64,000 nt of DNA from Marinomonas posidonica IVIA-Po-181 (GCF_000214215.1 NC_015559.1:1178001-1242000), one strand, 5' to 3'; positions 24,639 to 33,512 are shown, counted from the stretch's first letter. Translations and numbers: made by a program. Notes: generated from the sequence alone by a model not told the origin.

Positions 24639-25433
24639 TTAACGAATTTGTGAGGGAGAAACGCCAAAACTGTGTTTAAAGGCTTTGCTAAAGTGTGCTT
24701 GATCGTAAAAGCCCACTTGTTGGGCCACGTCTGTACCAGGTATCTTGGCTTTTAATAATTTCATGGCTTGCTCTAGGCGCAAGCGAGAGAACCAAGCATA
24801 GGGTGTCATTCCGACTTTGGCTTTAAATTGACGTTGGAATTGGCTTGGACTGAGGTGACACAAGTCCGCCAGTTGTTGTAAGGAGACAGGTTCGGCTAGA
24901 TGCGCCAGTAAAAACGCTCGCAAACGTTCAAGGTTGCTTTTCCCTAGGGCATAAATTGGCTTGGCGTGACTTTGTCCATAACGCTCCACTAAAGGTGAGA
25001 AGCCTTCGAACGGCAGGCAGTCGCGAGCCAGTTGGCTTAATTCTTCGTTGCATAAGGCCATGTAAGCTTGAGTGAGTGATTGGAATACTATTGGGTCCTG
25101 AATGACATTGTCAGTAAAGGTCAACTGGCCTTGAGAAGATCTAGTGATGTGCATTTCGTTAAACCAATGTGGCTCAACTGAAAATACCTGAGTTTTGTAG
25201 CCCGAATCCAACATAGCTTGGCCATCATGTAGGACATCAGGCGGCATGATAATGATGTCGCCAGGTCCAACGCGATGACGTTCACCTTGTGAAGCAAAGG
25301 CTTGCTGACCTTCCAAAATGAGTCCAAAGTGATAATCGAGATGGTAGTGTCGATCAAATTCAAACGATTGATAATGTCCGCTGATTAAACTCACACAAGG
25401 GTCGGGAGAAGTGAAATGTTGTACTCTGTCCAT
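24639..25433 (-). CDS. AraC family transcriptional regulator
   Basis: This 264-residue regulator has an N-terminal cupin-like sensor (about 20-100, with HYHLDYHFGLILEGQQAF) and a C-terminal double HTH (about 165-264). The HTH is visible as SLQQLADLCHLSPSQFQRQF and TDVAQQVGFYDQAHFSKAFK. The gene is the first of a minus-strand pair with the LysE exporter, likely its target. An AraC-LysE pair of this kind is common in gammaproteobacteria. Confidence 0.9.
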   Translation of the reverse strand: MDRVQHFTSPDPCVSLISGHYQSFEFDRHYHLDYHFGLILEGQQAFASQGERHRVGPGDIIIMPPDVLHDGQAMLDSGYKTQVFSVEPHWFNEMHITRSSQGQLTFTDNVIQDPIVFQSLTQAYMALCNEELSQLARDCLPFEGFSPLVERYGQSHAKPIYALGKSNLERLRAFLLAHLAEPVSLQQLADLCHLSPSQFQRQFKAKVGMTPYAWFSRLRLEQAMKLLKAKIPGTDVAQQVGFYDQAHFSKAFKHSFGVSPSQIR

Positions 25434-25461
25434 GTCAGTACTTTATCCAAGATGATACTTT

Positions 25462-25512
25462 TATTTATGAAGGCATAGTATTTATGAAGGCATAGTATTT
25501 ATGAAGGCAAGC
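25462..25512. repeat. 17-base tandem repeat, three units
   Basis: TATTTATGAAGGCATAG occurs at 25462-25478 and 25479-25495, with a third copy to 25512 that diverges at its end. It lies between the AraC gene start and the next gene. Copy-number variation at such sites is common. Confidence 0.75.
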
Positions 25513-25570
25513 GAGGGAGGGTATTAACCTTCCAGCTCACTCTTGCCTTAATAGGACGTTTCACTGATAA

Positions 25571-25595
25571 GACTGACGTTCAGAAGACTTATTCG
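25571..25595. repeat. Dispersed repeat copy 1 (25-base shared motif)
   Basis: GACTGACGTTCAGAAGACTT followed by ATTCG matches the sequence at 38837-38861 without mismatch, and flanking bases CTGATA and TTCnCTG are also shared. Both copies lie between genes, in stretches rich in inverted repeats. Confidence 0.65.
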
Positions 25596-25603
25596 TACCA
25601 TCC

Positions 25604-25631
25604 CTAATCAATAGCCGACGCTATTGATTAG
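25604..25631. repeat. Perfect 12-base inverted repeat
   Basis: CTAATCAATAGC (25604-25615) and GCTATTGATTAG (25620-25631) pair perfectly around CGAC. There is no T-tract, so this is a stem in the divergent promoter zone between the AraC gene and the SpoIIAA-like gene, perhaps an operator or part of the nearby dispersed repeat. Confidence 0.6.
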
Positions 25632-25731
25632 CTTAAAGGATGAATCGATTGCTGTCTTGTAAAAAACTGACAGCCAGAGTGAAAACGACTAACTTTAATA
25701 TCATTGATTGCTAGATCATCAGGAGAAGGTT

Positions 25732-26100
25732 ATGTTCCGTGTTGAAAAACAAGGTGAAAACCACTTATACATTGAGCTTGATGGCCAGATGGATTCTGAG
25801 CAAATGGAAGTGGCTCTGAATGAATTTATTTTACTGGCTCAAGGCATTGAAAAGGGCACTATGTTGTACGAAATAGCCTCCTTTCACTTTCCTTCTTTTA
25901 GTGCCATTGGCATTAAACTATCCAAGCTGCCTACTTTGTTTAGCTTGATCGGTAAGTTTCGTAAAGCCGCGGTGCTGACCGATGAAACGTGGCTGCAAAA
26001 AGTCAGCGAGATTGAAGGGCTGTTGATTCCGGGCCTCGACATCGAAGCTTTCCCATTGGATGAGAAGGCGGCTGCCGAGGCATGGCTGGCAGCAGAGTAA
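25732..26100 (+). CDS. STAS/SpoIIAA-like protein
   Basis: This 122-residue protein resembles the SpoIIAA-like (STAS-fold) family. It starts MFRVEKQGENHLYIELDGQM with the typical first strands; the C-terminal part ends IEAFPLDEKAAAEAWL, characteristic of the family. Its role is unknown; family members may bind lipids or act in anti-sigma-type switching. The start at 25732 follows AGGAGAAGG, so an earlier in-frame TTG is not needed. It converges with dgt and ends 7 bases before its stop. Confidence 0.8.
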   Translation: MFRVEKQGENHLYIELDGQMDSEQMEVALNEFILLAQGIEKGTMLYEIASFHFPSFSAIGIKLSKLPTLFSLIGKFRKAAVLTDETWLQKVSEIEGLLIPGLDIEAFPLDEKAAAEAWLAAE

Positions 26101-26107
26101 AAAAGGT

Positions 26108-27451
26108 CTACATAGGTTCAAAGACCGACCCCAAACTTGGCACGAACAATTTGTTGTACATGCGGCTGGCGTAGTCGTCAGTCATGGATGCCATGTAGTC
26201 ACAAATGATGCGCAACCCGCTCTCGCCTTGATCACGGCTTCGCTGCCATTCATGGGCAATTTCTCTGGGCAATAATCTGGCTGGATCGGCGCTGTAAGCT
26301 TCAAACATTTCCAACAGCATTTGTTGGCCTTTGTAAACCAGCATTTGCACTTCTGGGCGCTGGATAATGTGCTGCATTTCAAACTGTTTTAAAAGCGCCA
26401 GTGCTTGTCGCTGTCCTTCTGGCAAGCCAACTTGGTAACGCAGTAAAGGGTGTTCGAATTTTAGGTTTTCAACGACCCGACAAGAGGTAATAAACCAGCT
26501 AACCAGATTGCCAATGGCTTCTTTTCTTAAATGACTTTGACGGCTGAACAATTGAGTTCGTAAGCTGTTCAGGTTTTCCGCTAAGAAGGGCGAGGCTAAA
26601 GCCGAGAGCTTTGGTTCTAAGTGCTCTAGCCACATTTCTTTGGTTACCATGCCAAGCACAATGGCGTCTTCTAAATCGTGTACGCCGTAAGCAATGTCGT
26701 CGGCTAAGTCCATGATGCTGGTGTCAAAGCTGGCATGCTTGGCTTTGGCGTGAGTCGCTGTGGTATTTTGCAGGTCTTGTAAAGCGGCTTTGTCAGCGTC
26801 ACTAAAGGGTTCAATGATCCAATCTAATAAGTCTTGCTCGTCTTCATAAACACATTTTGGAGGGGCCCAATTTGCGGCTTTGAATTGACGAAAATTGTTT
26901 GGTTTTTCTGGGTATTGGCCTACTACCTGATTGTGTAAAACCGGGTATTTCAAAATGCCGAGCAAAGCACGGCGGGTCACGTCCATGCCGTAATTTTCGG
27001 AGTAAGAGCCGCGTTTGCCAAGAATACGTAATGACTGGGCATTGCCTTCAAAACCACCTTTATCCAGCATCATATAATTAAGTGCAATTTCACCACCATG
27101 GCCAAAAGGCGGGTGGCCAATATCGTGACTTAGACAGACGGTTTCAATCAGTGCGTCGTCTGCTAGCCAAGGTTGGAATTCAGCATCATCAGCGGAACTG
27201 AACTTGAGGTGGTGAACAATGCCATTGCCAATTTGCGCCACTTCTAATGAGTGAGTTAAGCGCGTGCGGCTGTAGTCGTTTTGACGTATCGCCAGAATTT
27301 GGGTTTTTGATTGCAAACGACGAAAGGCCGCGCTATGAATGATGCGCGCCCTGTCTCTTTGATAGGGGGTTCGATAATCATTGTCACGGGATTCTTTATG
27401 ACCAGATTGCCTTTCTTGCCAAGGTAACATCTTATCGTTTGCCACTGTCAT
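26108..27451 (-). CDS. Deoxyguanosinetriphosphate triphosphohydrolase-like protein (dGTPase)
   Basis: This hydrolase of about 447 residues belongs to the HD-domain dNTPase family, which cleaves dGTP or other dNTPs to the nucleoside and triphosphate. HSLEVAQIGNGI (about 66-77), CLSHDIGHPPFGHGGE (about 109-124, with the HD pair) and DLADDIAYGVHDLED carry the metal ligands. It is of the shorter dGTPase-like type rather than E. coli Dgt, and its start region DNDYRTPYQRDRARIIHS is typical. The ATG at 27451 is used; an upstream TTG at 27466 is possible. Confidence 0.92.
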   Translation of the reverse strand: MTVANDKMLPWQERQSGHKESRDNDYRTPYQRDRARIIHSAAFRRLQSKTQILAIRQNDYSRTRLTHSLEVAQIGNGIVHHLKFSSADDAEFQPWLADDALIETVCLSHDIGHPPFGHGGEIALNYMMLDKGGFEGNAQSLRILGKRGSYSENYGMDVTRRALLGILKYPVLHNQVVGQYPEKPNNFRQFKAANWAPPKCVYEDEQDLLDWIIEPFSDADKAALQDLQNTTATHAKAKHASFDTSIMDLADDIAYGVHDLEDAIVLGMVTKEMWLEHLEPKLSALASPFLAENLNSLRTQLFSRQSHLRKEAIGNLVSWFITSCRVVENLKFEHPLLRYQVGLPEGQRQALALLKQFEMQHIIQRPEVQMLVYKGQQMLLEMFEAYSADPARLLPREIAHEWQRSRDQGESGLRIICDYMASMTDDYASRMYNKLFVPSLGSVFEPM

Positions 27452-27561
27452 ATTTTTATCTATCAAGGTAAAGAAACCTCAATCTTTCATGAAAACACGA
27501 TATAGGTCAATGTTCCATGAAAAAGCCTTGGGCATAATGAAGCTTATTATAAGGAATCTTT

Positions 27562-27837
27562 ATGCTTAATACTCAACATCTGATGACATACAAAGCCTTG
27601 GTGGAGACGGGGAGTTTTACCCAGACCGCTAAACAATTAGGGCTGACACAGCCAGCCATTAGTCAGCACATTCAAAAACTGGAAAAAGAGCTGGGTGAAT
27701 CATTATTGATTCGTCATGGGCGCCGAATTGAACTGACGCCAGCAGGTCAAGTGTTGCTAAAACACATTGATCAACTAGAAGTCTGCTATCGTGATTTTAT
27801 GACCTCATGGGAAAGGGTCGCTGAACACGCGCACTAA
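27562..27837 (+). CDS. LysR-type DNA-binding domain without an effector domain
   Basis: Only 91 residues: a complete LysR N-terminal winged helix (MTYKALVETGSFTQTAKQLG; TQPAISQHIQKLEKELG), ending shortly after the linker helix. A full LysR has about 300 residues. The stop overlaps the end of the convergent Nudix gene by four bases, leaving no room for an effector domain. Ribosome site AAGGAA precedes ATG 27562. It may be a truncated gene or a self-sufficient small regulator. Confidence 0.8.
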   Translation: MLNTQHLMTYKALVETGSFTQTAKQLGLTQPAISQHIQKLEKELGESLLIRHGRRIELTPAGQVLLKHIDQLEVCYRDFMTSWERVAEHAH

Positions 27838-28493
27838 AGAGTATTAGCAAGGTGTCTTGATAGGGTCTGGTAAAGGCCGTACAAAATTCCCGCCGTGACT
27901 CCCCAAATACGAATGTCTTGGTAATAGATTTCAAAGTAACCACGAGAAATGGAATCCAGCTTGCGTTGTTTGAAGGCATAGTTCTGAGGCGTCAGTAGGT
28001 GACGTAATGGCACCCAGTGGACGGATTTAACCTCTTCCTCACACAAACTCAGTTCACTTCGGCGTGTCATTTCAGCCACAATGGGCTTAATGCAGAAACC
28101 TGATAAGGTACAATATTCTCCAAGCTCCCCGAGTAAATCAAAGCAATCTGGTGCCAATCCGACTTCTTCCAATGTCTCTCTCAACGCTGTGTATTGAATG
28201 CTGGCGTCGTCTGGGTCGTGTTTGCCACCCGGAAATGCGATCTGGCCTGGGTGATTGCGCATGTGCAGGGCTCGCTGAGTCAGCAATACATACAGCTCAC
28301 CGTCTTCTGGCGCTTGCCAGATCGGAATCAATACTGCCGCGGAACGGTAATCCAACTCATAACCTTGTGGAAACATTTCTTCGTCTGGGTTATGGATACT
28401 CTGCCGATAGGGGGTTTTGTCTAAGGCGGCACGAATGTCATCTAAACTAAGGTCAATAGGTGGAGCATTTAAAAACTGCTCAATGTCTGACAT
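27834..28493 (-). CDS. Nudix CoA pyrophosphatase (NudL/YeaB type)
   Basis: This 219-residue Nudix hydrolase carries the CoA pyrophosphatase signature LLTQRALHMRNHPGQIAFPGG (two parts, about 71-91). Directly after it, GKHDPDDASIQYTALRETLEEVGL is a Nudix box (about 91-114) in the Ala-containing variant usual for this subfamily. The family cleaves CoA to phosphopantetheine and 3',5'-ADP. It lies 8 bases downstream of pabB on the same strand, so the two are co-transcribed, as in several relatives. Confidence 0.9.
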   Translation of the reverse strand: MSDIEQFLNAPPIDLSLDDIRAALDKTPYRQSIHNPDEEMFPQGYELDYRSAAVLIPIWQAPEDGELYVLLTQRALHMRNHPGQIAFPGGKHDPDDASIQYTALRETLEEVGLAPDCFDLLGELGEYCTLSGFCIKPIVAEMTRRSELSLCEEEVKSVHWVPLRHLLTPQNYAFKQRKLDSISRGYFEIYYQDIRIWGVTAGILYGLYQTLSRHLANTL

Positions 28494-28501
28494 GGTAAGA
28501 C

Positions 28502-29935
28502 CTACTTCAAAAAATCTCTTTCTAGAGTATGGGTTAATTTACCCACTTTGGTAAAGGTTTCTTGGTACTCTTCTTCACATTTTGAATCGGCAACCAATCC
28601 GCCACCGGCCCAACAATCTAGCTTACCATGATCGGCCACTAAGGTTCGGATGGTAATGCTAGAGTCCATTTGTCCGTTGCTGCTGAAATAAGCAATGGAA
28701 CCGCAATAGGCTGAACGCTGATGAGGTTCCAGCTCATCGATGATTTCCATTGAACGGATCTTCGGCGCACCGGTAATAGAGCCGCCAGGGAAACTTTGAT
28801 GGAATACCCGAATGGCTTGATCTGTCTGTTCTACACGGCCTTCGACGGTGGACACCAGATGATGCACATTGGCGTAGGTTTCCAAGGCAAATAACTTCGG
28901 CACCTTGATGCTGCCGGTTAAACAAGTACGGCCTAAATCATTGCGTAATAAGTCAACGATCATAAGGTTCTCGGCGCGGTCCTTTTTCGACGATAAGAGT
29001 GTCTCTGCGTTAGCTTGATCTTCTTCAGGCGTTTTCCCACGTGCGATGGTGCCTTTAATGGGCTTGGACTCGACACGCCCTTGATCACACAATAGAAAGC
29101 GTTCTGGTGAATGACTTAATACGCTTTGTTGTGGGGATAATTCCAAGTAGGCCGAAAAAGGGGTCGGACAGACTTGGCGAAGCGTTTGATAAGCGGTAAA
29201 GGTGTCGCCTTGATACTGAGCGGAAAAGCGCTGTGCCAAATTTACCTGATAACAGTCGCCCGCCTGAATGTAGTCCTGCACCTTGGCAAACTTGTTCGCG
29301 TAGTCTTCGGCAGTCATGTTAGACGTAAACCCCGAGGTCAGCTCGAACGCGTGTTTTTCCAATAAATCGTGATGAACCAAGACATCATCAGACGCACTGG
29401 TGAAACGGTTGATCAACTGACTGACGTCGTCTTCGTGGCACCAAGGCGTGTAAATTAGCTCGGTTTTTTGCTCGTGATGGTGGGTAACAATGGCCCAGCC
29501 ATATAATCCCATGTTCAATGTGTCGAGCTGGATATCATGAGTGACACTGTCCGGTAGTTTTTCCACATAGTGGCCACTTTCGTAACCATAATAGCCCAAT
29601 AGTCCCCCCGTAAAAGGTAAGTCTTTTGGTGCCGATTGCGCCCAACTTTCTTGGCAAATACGTGACATTAATTCATTGAGTAACGCCATCGGGTTCTGCC
29701 GCTCGGATAAGTTGTACAAAGGCGTGTTTGTCCAATGGATGAAGCCAGTGTCATTGTCTTGATGGTTCGCATGAATGCGGGCAATGGGATTGGCCACCAG
29801 AATGTCGAATCGTGTGTCTTTGAAATGTTCGTGGTTACTGTCCAGTAGTGCAGGGTAAGGTAAATCCCGTACGGCGGCGTAAAAAGCAAGTAAATTGGAC
29901 TGATAAGGAAGGTTTATCCGTTTGATTTCTGACAT
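28502..29935 (-). CDS. pabB: Aminodeoxychorismate synthase component I
   Basis: PabB aminates chorismate to 4-amino-4-deoxychorismate for folate synthesis. The 477-residue protein shows the chorismate-binding C-terminal domain: AGDCYQVNLAQRFSA (about 227-241), PERFLLCDQGRVESKPIKGT (about 280-299) and the active-site run GGSITGAPKIRSMEII (about 376-391). The PIKGT motif favours PabB over the TrpE PIAGT form. No fused amidotransferase is present. It leads an operon with the Nudix gene. Confidence 0.93.
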   Translation of the reverse strand: MSEIKRINLPYQSNLLAFYAAVRDLPYPALLDSNHEHFKDTRFDILVANPIARIHANHQDNDTGFIHWTNTPLYNLSERQNPMALLNELMSRICQESWAQSAPKDLPFTGGLLGYYGYESGHYVEKLPDSVTHDIQLDTLNMGLYGWAIVTHHHEQKTELIYTPWCHEDDVSQLINRFTSASDDVLVHHDLLEKHAFELTSGFTSNMTAEDYANKFAKVQDYIQAGDCYQVNLAQRFSAQYQGDTFTAYQTLRQVCPTPFSAYLELSPQQSVLSHSPERFLLCDQGRVESKPIKGTIARGKTPEEDQANAETLLSSKKDRAENLMIVDLLRNDLGRTCLTGSIKVPKLFALETYANVHHLVSTVEGRVEQTDQAIRVFHQSFPGGSITGAPKIRSMEIIDELEPHQRSAYCGSIAYFSSNGQMDSSITIRTLVADHGKLDCWAGGGLVADSKCEEEYQETFTKVGKLTHTLERDFLK

Positions 29936-30023
29936 TTTGTCTGATTACCTAGTAAAATGTTACCGCAGATGGCGTGGCGAATATTGTATTCTTTTAATAA
30001 GGGGCCTCACAGGTTAATTACAA

Positions 30024-30890
30024 GTGTCAGACGTTTTTTTTCTTTCTTTACACAATGCGCGTATCGCGTATCGCTTACTCGAAAATCCTAATGCGACGAC
30101 GGATGCCGCTTGTTTAATGCTGCATGGCGCGGGTGTGGCTGGTGACATTACCTTTTCACCAATGTTGCCTTATTTGACGTCATGGCGTTGGATGCTGATT
30201 CCCGACTTGAAGGGAATGGGAGATTCCTTTCACGCGGATGGAGAGGAAAAGGCGGTGTCGATTGCGGATTTTACTGATGAGGTGATGGCTTTGCTGAATC
30301 ATTTAAACTGGACTCAGTTTGATTTGGTGGCTTATTCCTTAGGCGGTTTAGTGGCGCTGAATTTAAATTATCAGCGACAGCAAGCAGGTCAACCGCCGGT
30401 GAAAATGGCCTTGTTAGAACCGGCTTCGCTGGATCGACAAGATTTGAGTCATTTAAAAGAGGTACGCCAAAAGTACCGTCATGCCTCACAATTGATTCGT
30501 GAAACGGATGATGTTGAACTGGGTGTTGCGTGTTTTATGGACGGTGTATCGCCTAATCGTCGCAAGTATCCTGTGGCAGAGGCCACCACTCAATCCCGTT
30601 TGGCGCATCGGCCTTTTGGTTTTGCCTTTGCATTGGATGCGGTCACGGACTTTGTTGAACATGCGGCCCATAATCCAAACGTTCGACACGCTATGATAGA
30701 AGCGTCACCGGAAGTCTTTTTGTTCTCAGGCGAATTGAGTCATGAGGCATTGAAACAGCATTATGAATGGTTAAGTGAACGCAATTCAGCATGGCAACAC
30801 ACTGTGATGAGTGCTTGTGATCACTCTTTGCCATTTCAAAAGCCGAGGCAAATTGCCAAGCATTTGAATAAGTGGTTTGCCTCGTCTTAA
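30024..30890 (+). CDS. Alpha/beta hydrolase
   Basis: This 288-residue alpha/beta hydrolase has the oxyanion motif MLHGAGVAGD (about 32-41), nucleophile elbow AYSLGGLVALN (about 103-113, Ser105) and a C-terminal histidine in CDHSLPF (about 267-273). The substrate is unknown. It appears to start at GTG 30024 and diverges from pabB with an 88-base shared spacer. There is no signal peptide, so it is probably cytoplasmic. Confidence 0.8.
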   Translation: MSDVFFLSLHNARIAYRLLENPNATTDAACLMLHGAGVAGDITFSPMLPYLTSWRWMLIPDLKGMGDSFHADGEEKAVSIADFTDEVMALLNHLNWTQFDLVAYSLGGLVALNLNYQRQQAGQPPVKMALLEPASLDRQDLSHLKEVRQKYRHASQLIRETDDVELGVACFMDGVSPNRRKYPVAEATTQSRLAHRPFGFAFALDAVTDFVEHAAHNPNVRHAMIEASPEVFLFSGELSHEALKQHYEWLSERNSAWQHTVMSACDHSLPFQKPRQIAKHLNKWFASS

Positions 30891-30957
30891 GCTTACGCTA
30901 GGATAGATTGGTGAGCAGGATGCTCATCAGTAAAACAATAGAACAAGGAGGCGTTCT

Positions 30958-31491
30958 ATGGTTCAGCAATTTGGTTATTCCTTATTGGAGTTGTTGTGTG
31001 TGTTGGCGATTCTGAGCTTACTGGCGCACCTCGGCTCGTCCCAAGTTCTGTCTTTCAATCAAGATCTAGAAGATCAACGCATTCTCAAAACACAAGTCAC
31101 GCGTTTAGCAAATGGTTTAACTCAAGCGCGTCAATTGGCCGTCGCTAGTGGCCGACTTAGTTACCTTTGTGGCGGGATTCAGCGTTGCACTGGAGATTGG
31201 TCAACCGGCTTTCGTTTGTATCAAAACACCGAATCTAATCAGGCTGAGAAGACGTTCGCCAGTATCTCATTTACCTCAGACTTATTGGTCGCCTGGCGTG
31301 GTTTTCCCGCTCAGAAAAAGCAAATTGAGTATCGACTTAATGGCTTGTCAGGTTATCAAAATGGCACGTTTATCTTTTGTTTAGGGCGCTGGAAAATGGG
31401 ACTGGTGCTCAACCAAGGTGGTCGTTTTTATGTGTCGGCTTTACAACTACAGTCACAGTCACATTCATCGAGTGTGGGTGACTGTGAATGA
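30958..31491 (+). CDS. GspH/FimT-type minor prepilin
   Basis: This 177-residue prepilin has the class III leader MVQQFGYSLLELLCVLAILS: cleavage after the Gly and methylation of the next residue are expected, with Glu at mature position 5. The C-terminal part is a GspH/FimT-like domain with a cysteine pair (YLCGGIQRC). It heads a four-gene cluster of prepilin-like genes with tiny overlaps, resembling the ppdA-ppdB-ygdB-ppdC set next to recC in enterobacteria. AAGGAGG precedes ATG 30958. Confidence 0.82.
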   Translation: MVQQFGYSLLELLCVLAILSLLAHLGSSQVLSFNQDLEDQRILKTQVTRLANGLTQARQLAVASGRLSYLCGGIQRCTGDWSTGFRLYQNTESNQAEKTFASISFTSDLLVAWRGFPAQKKQIEYRLNGLSGYQNGTFIFCLGRWKMGLVLNQGGRFYVSALQLQSQSHSSSVGDCE

Positions 31492-31850
31492 AAAAATTAC
31501 GGCAAATAAGGCCATTGAGTGTTCATCAAGGTGGTTGGGTTCTACTGGAAGTCACACTCTGTTTAATCGTCATTGGGGTCATTCTTTGGAGCATCATGAG
31601 GCAAAGCGATGCGCAATGGTACAGCCTGTCTTTGAGTGAGGCGCAGATAAAGGCAGAGCAAAATCGTCAGAAAGCAGAACGGATGACTCATTTATTCGGG
31701 CAGGACGTTGCGTTTTTAGTCGACGACGTTGAGAGCGCTGATCATAGTTTTGATTACCCGGATTGTTTGGTATGCACTCAGCAGAATCTCTATCAATGGT
31801 TTAAGGCCAGTTTGAATCCAGTTTCCCCTTTAATGGTGTCGCAAGAGTAA
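31488..31850 (+). CDS. Small prepilin-like protein (PilV/PpdB-type position)
   Basis: This 120-residue protein overlaps the first prepilin by four bases. It has the prepilin-like segment GGWVLLEVTLCLIVIGVILW (about 15-34) with Gly before the hydrophobic helix and Glu near mature position 5. The rest is short and lacks a recognisable domain. Its role as a minor pilin in a pilus or pseudopilus is inferred from operon position. Confidence 0.65.
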   Translation: MKKLRQIRPLSVHQGGWVLLEVTLCLIVIGVILWSIMRQSDAQWYSLSLSEAQIKAEQNRQKAERMTHLFGQDVAFLVDDVESADHSFDYPDCLVCTQQNLYQWFKASLNPVSPLMVSQE

Positions 31851-32746
31851 TGCGTTCTCGTGTGGCGTTAGCAGGAGGCATCTTATTTGAATTGCTCATC
31901 GCGTGTGCTGTGTTAAGTCTCTGCTTACCCTTTATGATGAGTGCTTTGCGGGACATACAAGGTGAGCAATTCAAGCGTCAGGTATATCAACAAGGGCAAA
32001 GTCTTCAATCGGCCATTGATGCGCATTTTCGTTCCCAGTGGCAGCGCTTACTTCCGGCGCAATGCCAGCTAAATAGCGAGGCGTCTCTTACCATTCAAAG
32101 CTCGGCGAAGCCACCAAAACGCTTGTCTGCTCGTTCTTTGCTGGCTGGCTCGGATTGGTTGTTAGCAAGGGATTATGGCTTGTGTCGAGCTTCGATTGAG
32201 GTGACCGAAAACCCATTGACAGTGGCATTGGCTTGTCATTGGAAAAGTGGCGACCAAGTGCGCTTTAGCAGTTGTAACGGCAGCTTTTTAGGGCAGGTGA
32301 TGGCGGTATCGAGTCAAGGAGCCAAGGTGACATTTGATACGGATCAAGTGCTCGGTCAGTCTGGTGTGATTGCCAGTGAAGACAGCTTTTATTGGTATCT
32401 GGCTGAAGGTAAAACGGGGCAAGGTGCATTATGGCGCTCCCCTGAGGTCAGTGGCAATGCGTTAGAGTTATGGAATGGCATTGAGCGTTTATCGATTTTC
32501 CCCTTGTTGGATCAGGATCAAAATGGTTTTGTCGACACCTTAGACACTCGTTACGGTCATTACGCTTTGCAACATGTTCGAGCTTTGTGGGTGGAATATC
32601 AATTTCGTCTAGGGGATTGTCAAGTAGACCAAGAGAAAGAGGCCCCACAGCGTTATCTTTCGATGCGAGGAGAGGAATGGCAATACCAGCGACCTTGTCA
32701 GCAGGTGGGCAATCAGATTATTGATTTGCAGGGGCGGTCCTGGTGA
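31850..32746 (+). CDS. PilW-like minor prepilin
   Basis: This 298-residue product begins MRSRVALAGGILFELLIACA, a prepilin leader with Gly followed by I-L-F-E-L-L. The Glu is in the expected place near +5, though the residue after Gly is Ile rather than Phe. The large C-terminal part with DQDQNGFVDTLDTRYG resembles PilW/PpdB-type proteins. Overlap of one base with the previous gene shows co-transcription. Confidence 0.72.
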   Translation: MRSRVALAGGILFELLIACAVLSLCLPFMMSALRDIQGEQFKRQVYQQGQSLQSAIDAHFRSQWQRLLPAQCQLNSEASLTIQSSAKPPKRLSARSLLAGSDWLLARDYGLCRASIEVTENPLTVALACHWKSGDQVRFSSCNGSFLGQVMAVSSQGAKVTFDTDQVLGQSGVIASEDSFYWYLAEGKTGQGALWRSPEVSGNALELWNGIERLSIFPLLDQDQNGFVDTLDTRYGHYALQHVRALWVEYQFRLGDCQVDQEKEAPQRYLSMRGEEWQYQRPCQQVGNQIIDLQGRSW

Positions 32747-33195
32747 ACCCGCAAACCATGAATCAGCAAACCTTAGCCGGTTGGCTGGGCTTACCTGTGT
32801 TGGTATTGCTATTGGCCGTGGCGAGTATGTCGGTGGCGTTCCAAGACAGATTGCTGGCGCAATACCAGTGGCGCAGTCAATTGCAAGAGGTGGCCGTTGG
32901 GCAGTCTGTGTGGCAAGGTTTTGAACGCTTGCTTGTTGTCGAACCAGAGTTTTCGCAAGCAAATGATTCTAACTGTCTTGGCTTTTGTCCGTTGCAACAA
33001 GACAAGGCAAGCTTAAAGCAAACGGAATGGAAGATTGAAGAGGATTCTTTCTTATATCAATGGCACAGATACGAAACAGTCGATGGTATAGAATACCATC
33101 GACTGTGCGCTTCCATTAATCGACAGAGTTATCATTGTTGGTGGTGGCAAAATCGAATCTTACAACACCAAGGCTGGCTTACTCTGCTTGATTAA
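32743..33195 (+). CDS. PilX-like minor prepilin/pilus assembly protein
   Basis: This protein of about 150 residues has a single N-terminal helix (LAGWLGLPVLVLLLAVASMSVAF) and a periplasmic remainder with a WWW segment near the end. It lacks a clean GFTLIE cleavage motif, as is usual for PilX/YgdB-type members. The GTG at 32743 overlaps the previous stop by four bases; an ATG at 32758 is an alternative. It is the last gene of the prepilin cluster and overlaps the convergent gene end by 17 bases. Confidence 0.62.
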   Translation: MNPQTMNQQTLAGWLGLPVLVLLLAVASMSVAFQDRLLAQYQWRSQLQEVAVGQSVWQGFERLLVVEPEFSQANDSNCLGFCPLQQDKASLKQTEWKIEEDSFLYQWHRYETVDGIEYHRLCASINRQSYHCWWWQNRILQHQGWLTLLD

Positions 33196-33439
33196 ATTCT
33201 TTTAAGTGCTCAGCACTGCAAAAAGGGCGTGCTGCTTGGTCATGTATGGCATGAGAACGAGGAAGGTACGTTTGGCACTGTTGGCAACGAACCATGCTTT
33301 CTTGTTCTGCTGATTGAGACTCTTGTGAGCGCTTTTTGTGTTTAGTCGGGGCTTTTTTTCCTTTCAAAATGACAAATTGGCGGTATAACCACCAGCCAAT
33401 AAAGAAAATCGCAATAAAAACGATCAAACGGACGATCAT
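33179..33439 (-). CDS. PP0621 family zinc-ribbon-like membrane protein
   Basis: This 86-residue protein has one transmembrane helix near the N-terminus (LIVFIAIFFIGWWLYRQFVI), a basic linker and a C-terminal four-cysteine-type segment (MVRCQQCQTYLPRSHAI; PFCSAEHL). It matches a small conserved family often labelled PP0621. The role is unknown. Its stop lies inside the end of the convergent prepilin gene. Confidence 0.82.
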   Translation of the reverse strand: MIVRLIVFIAIFFIGWWLYRQFVILKGKKAPTKHKKRSQESQSAEQESMVRCQQCQTYLPRSHAIHDQAARPFCSAEHLKEFNQAE

Positions 33440-33512
33440 ATACTTTACCTAAGTTGGCTAATTCCAGACAATAAAGGGCATATTCTAACAGAGTTGATGA
33501 GATAGCAACGGT

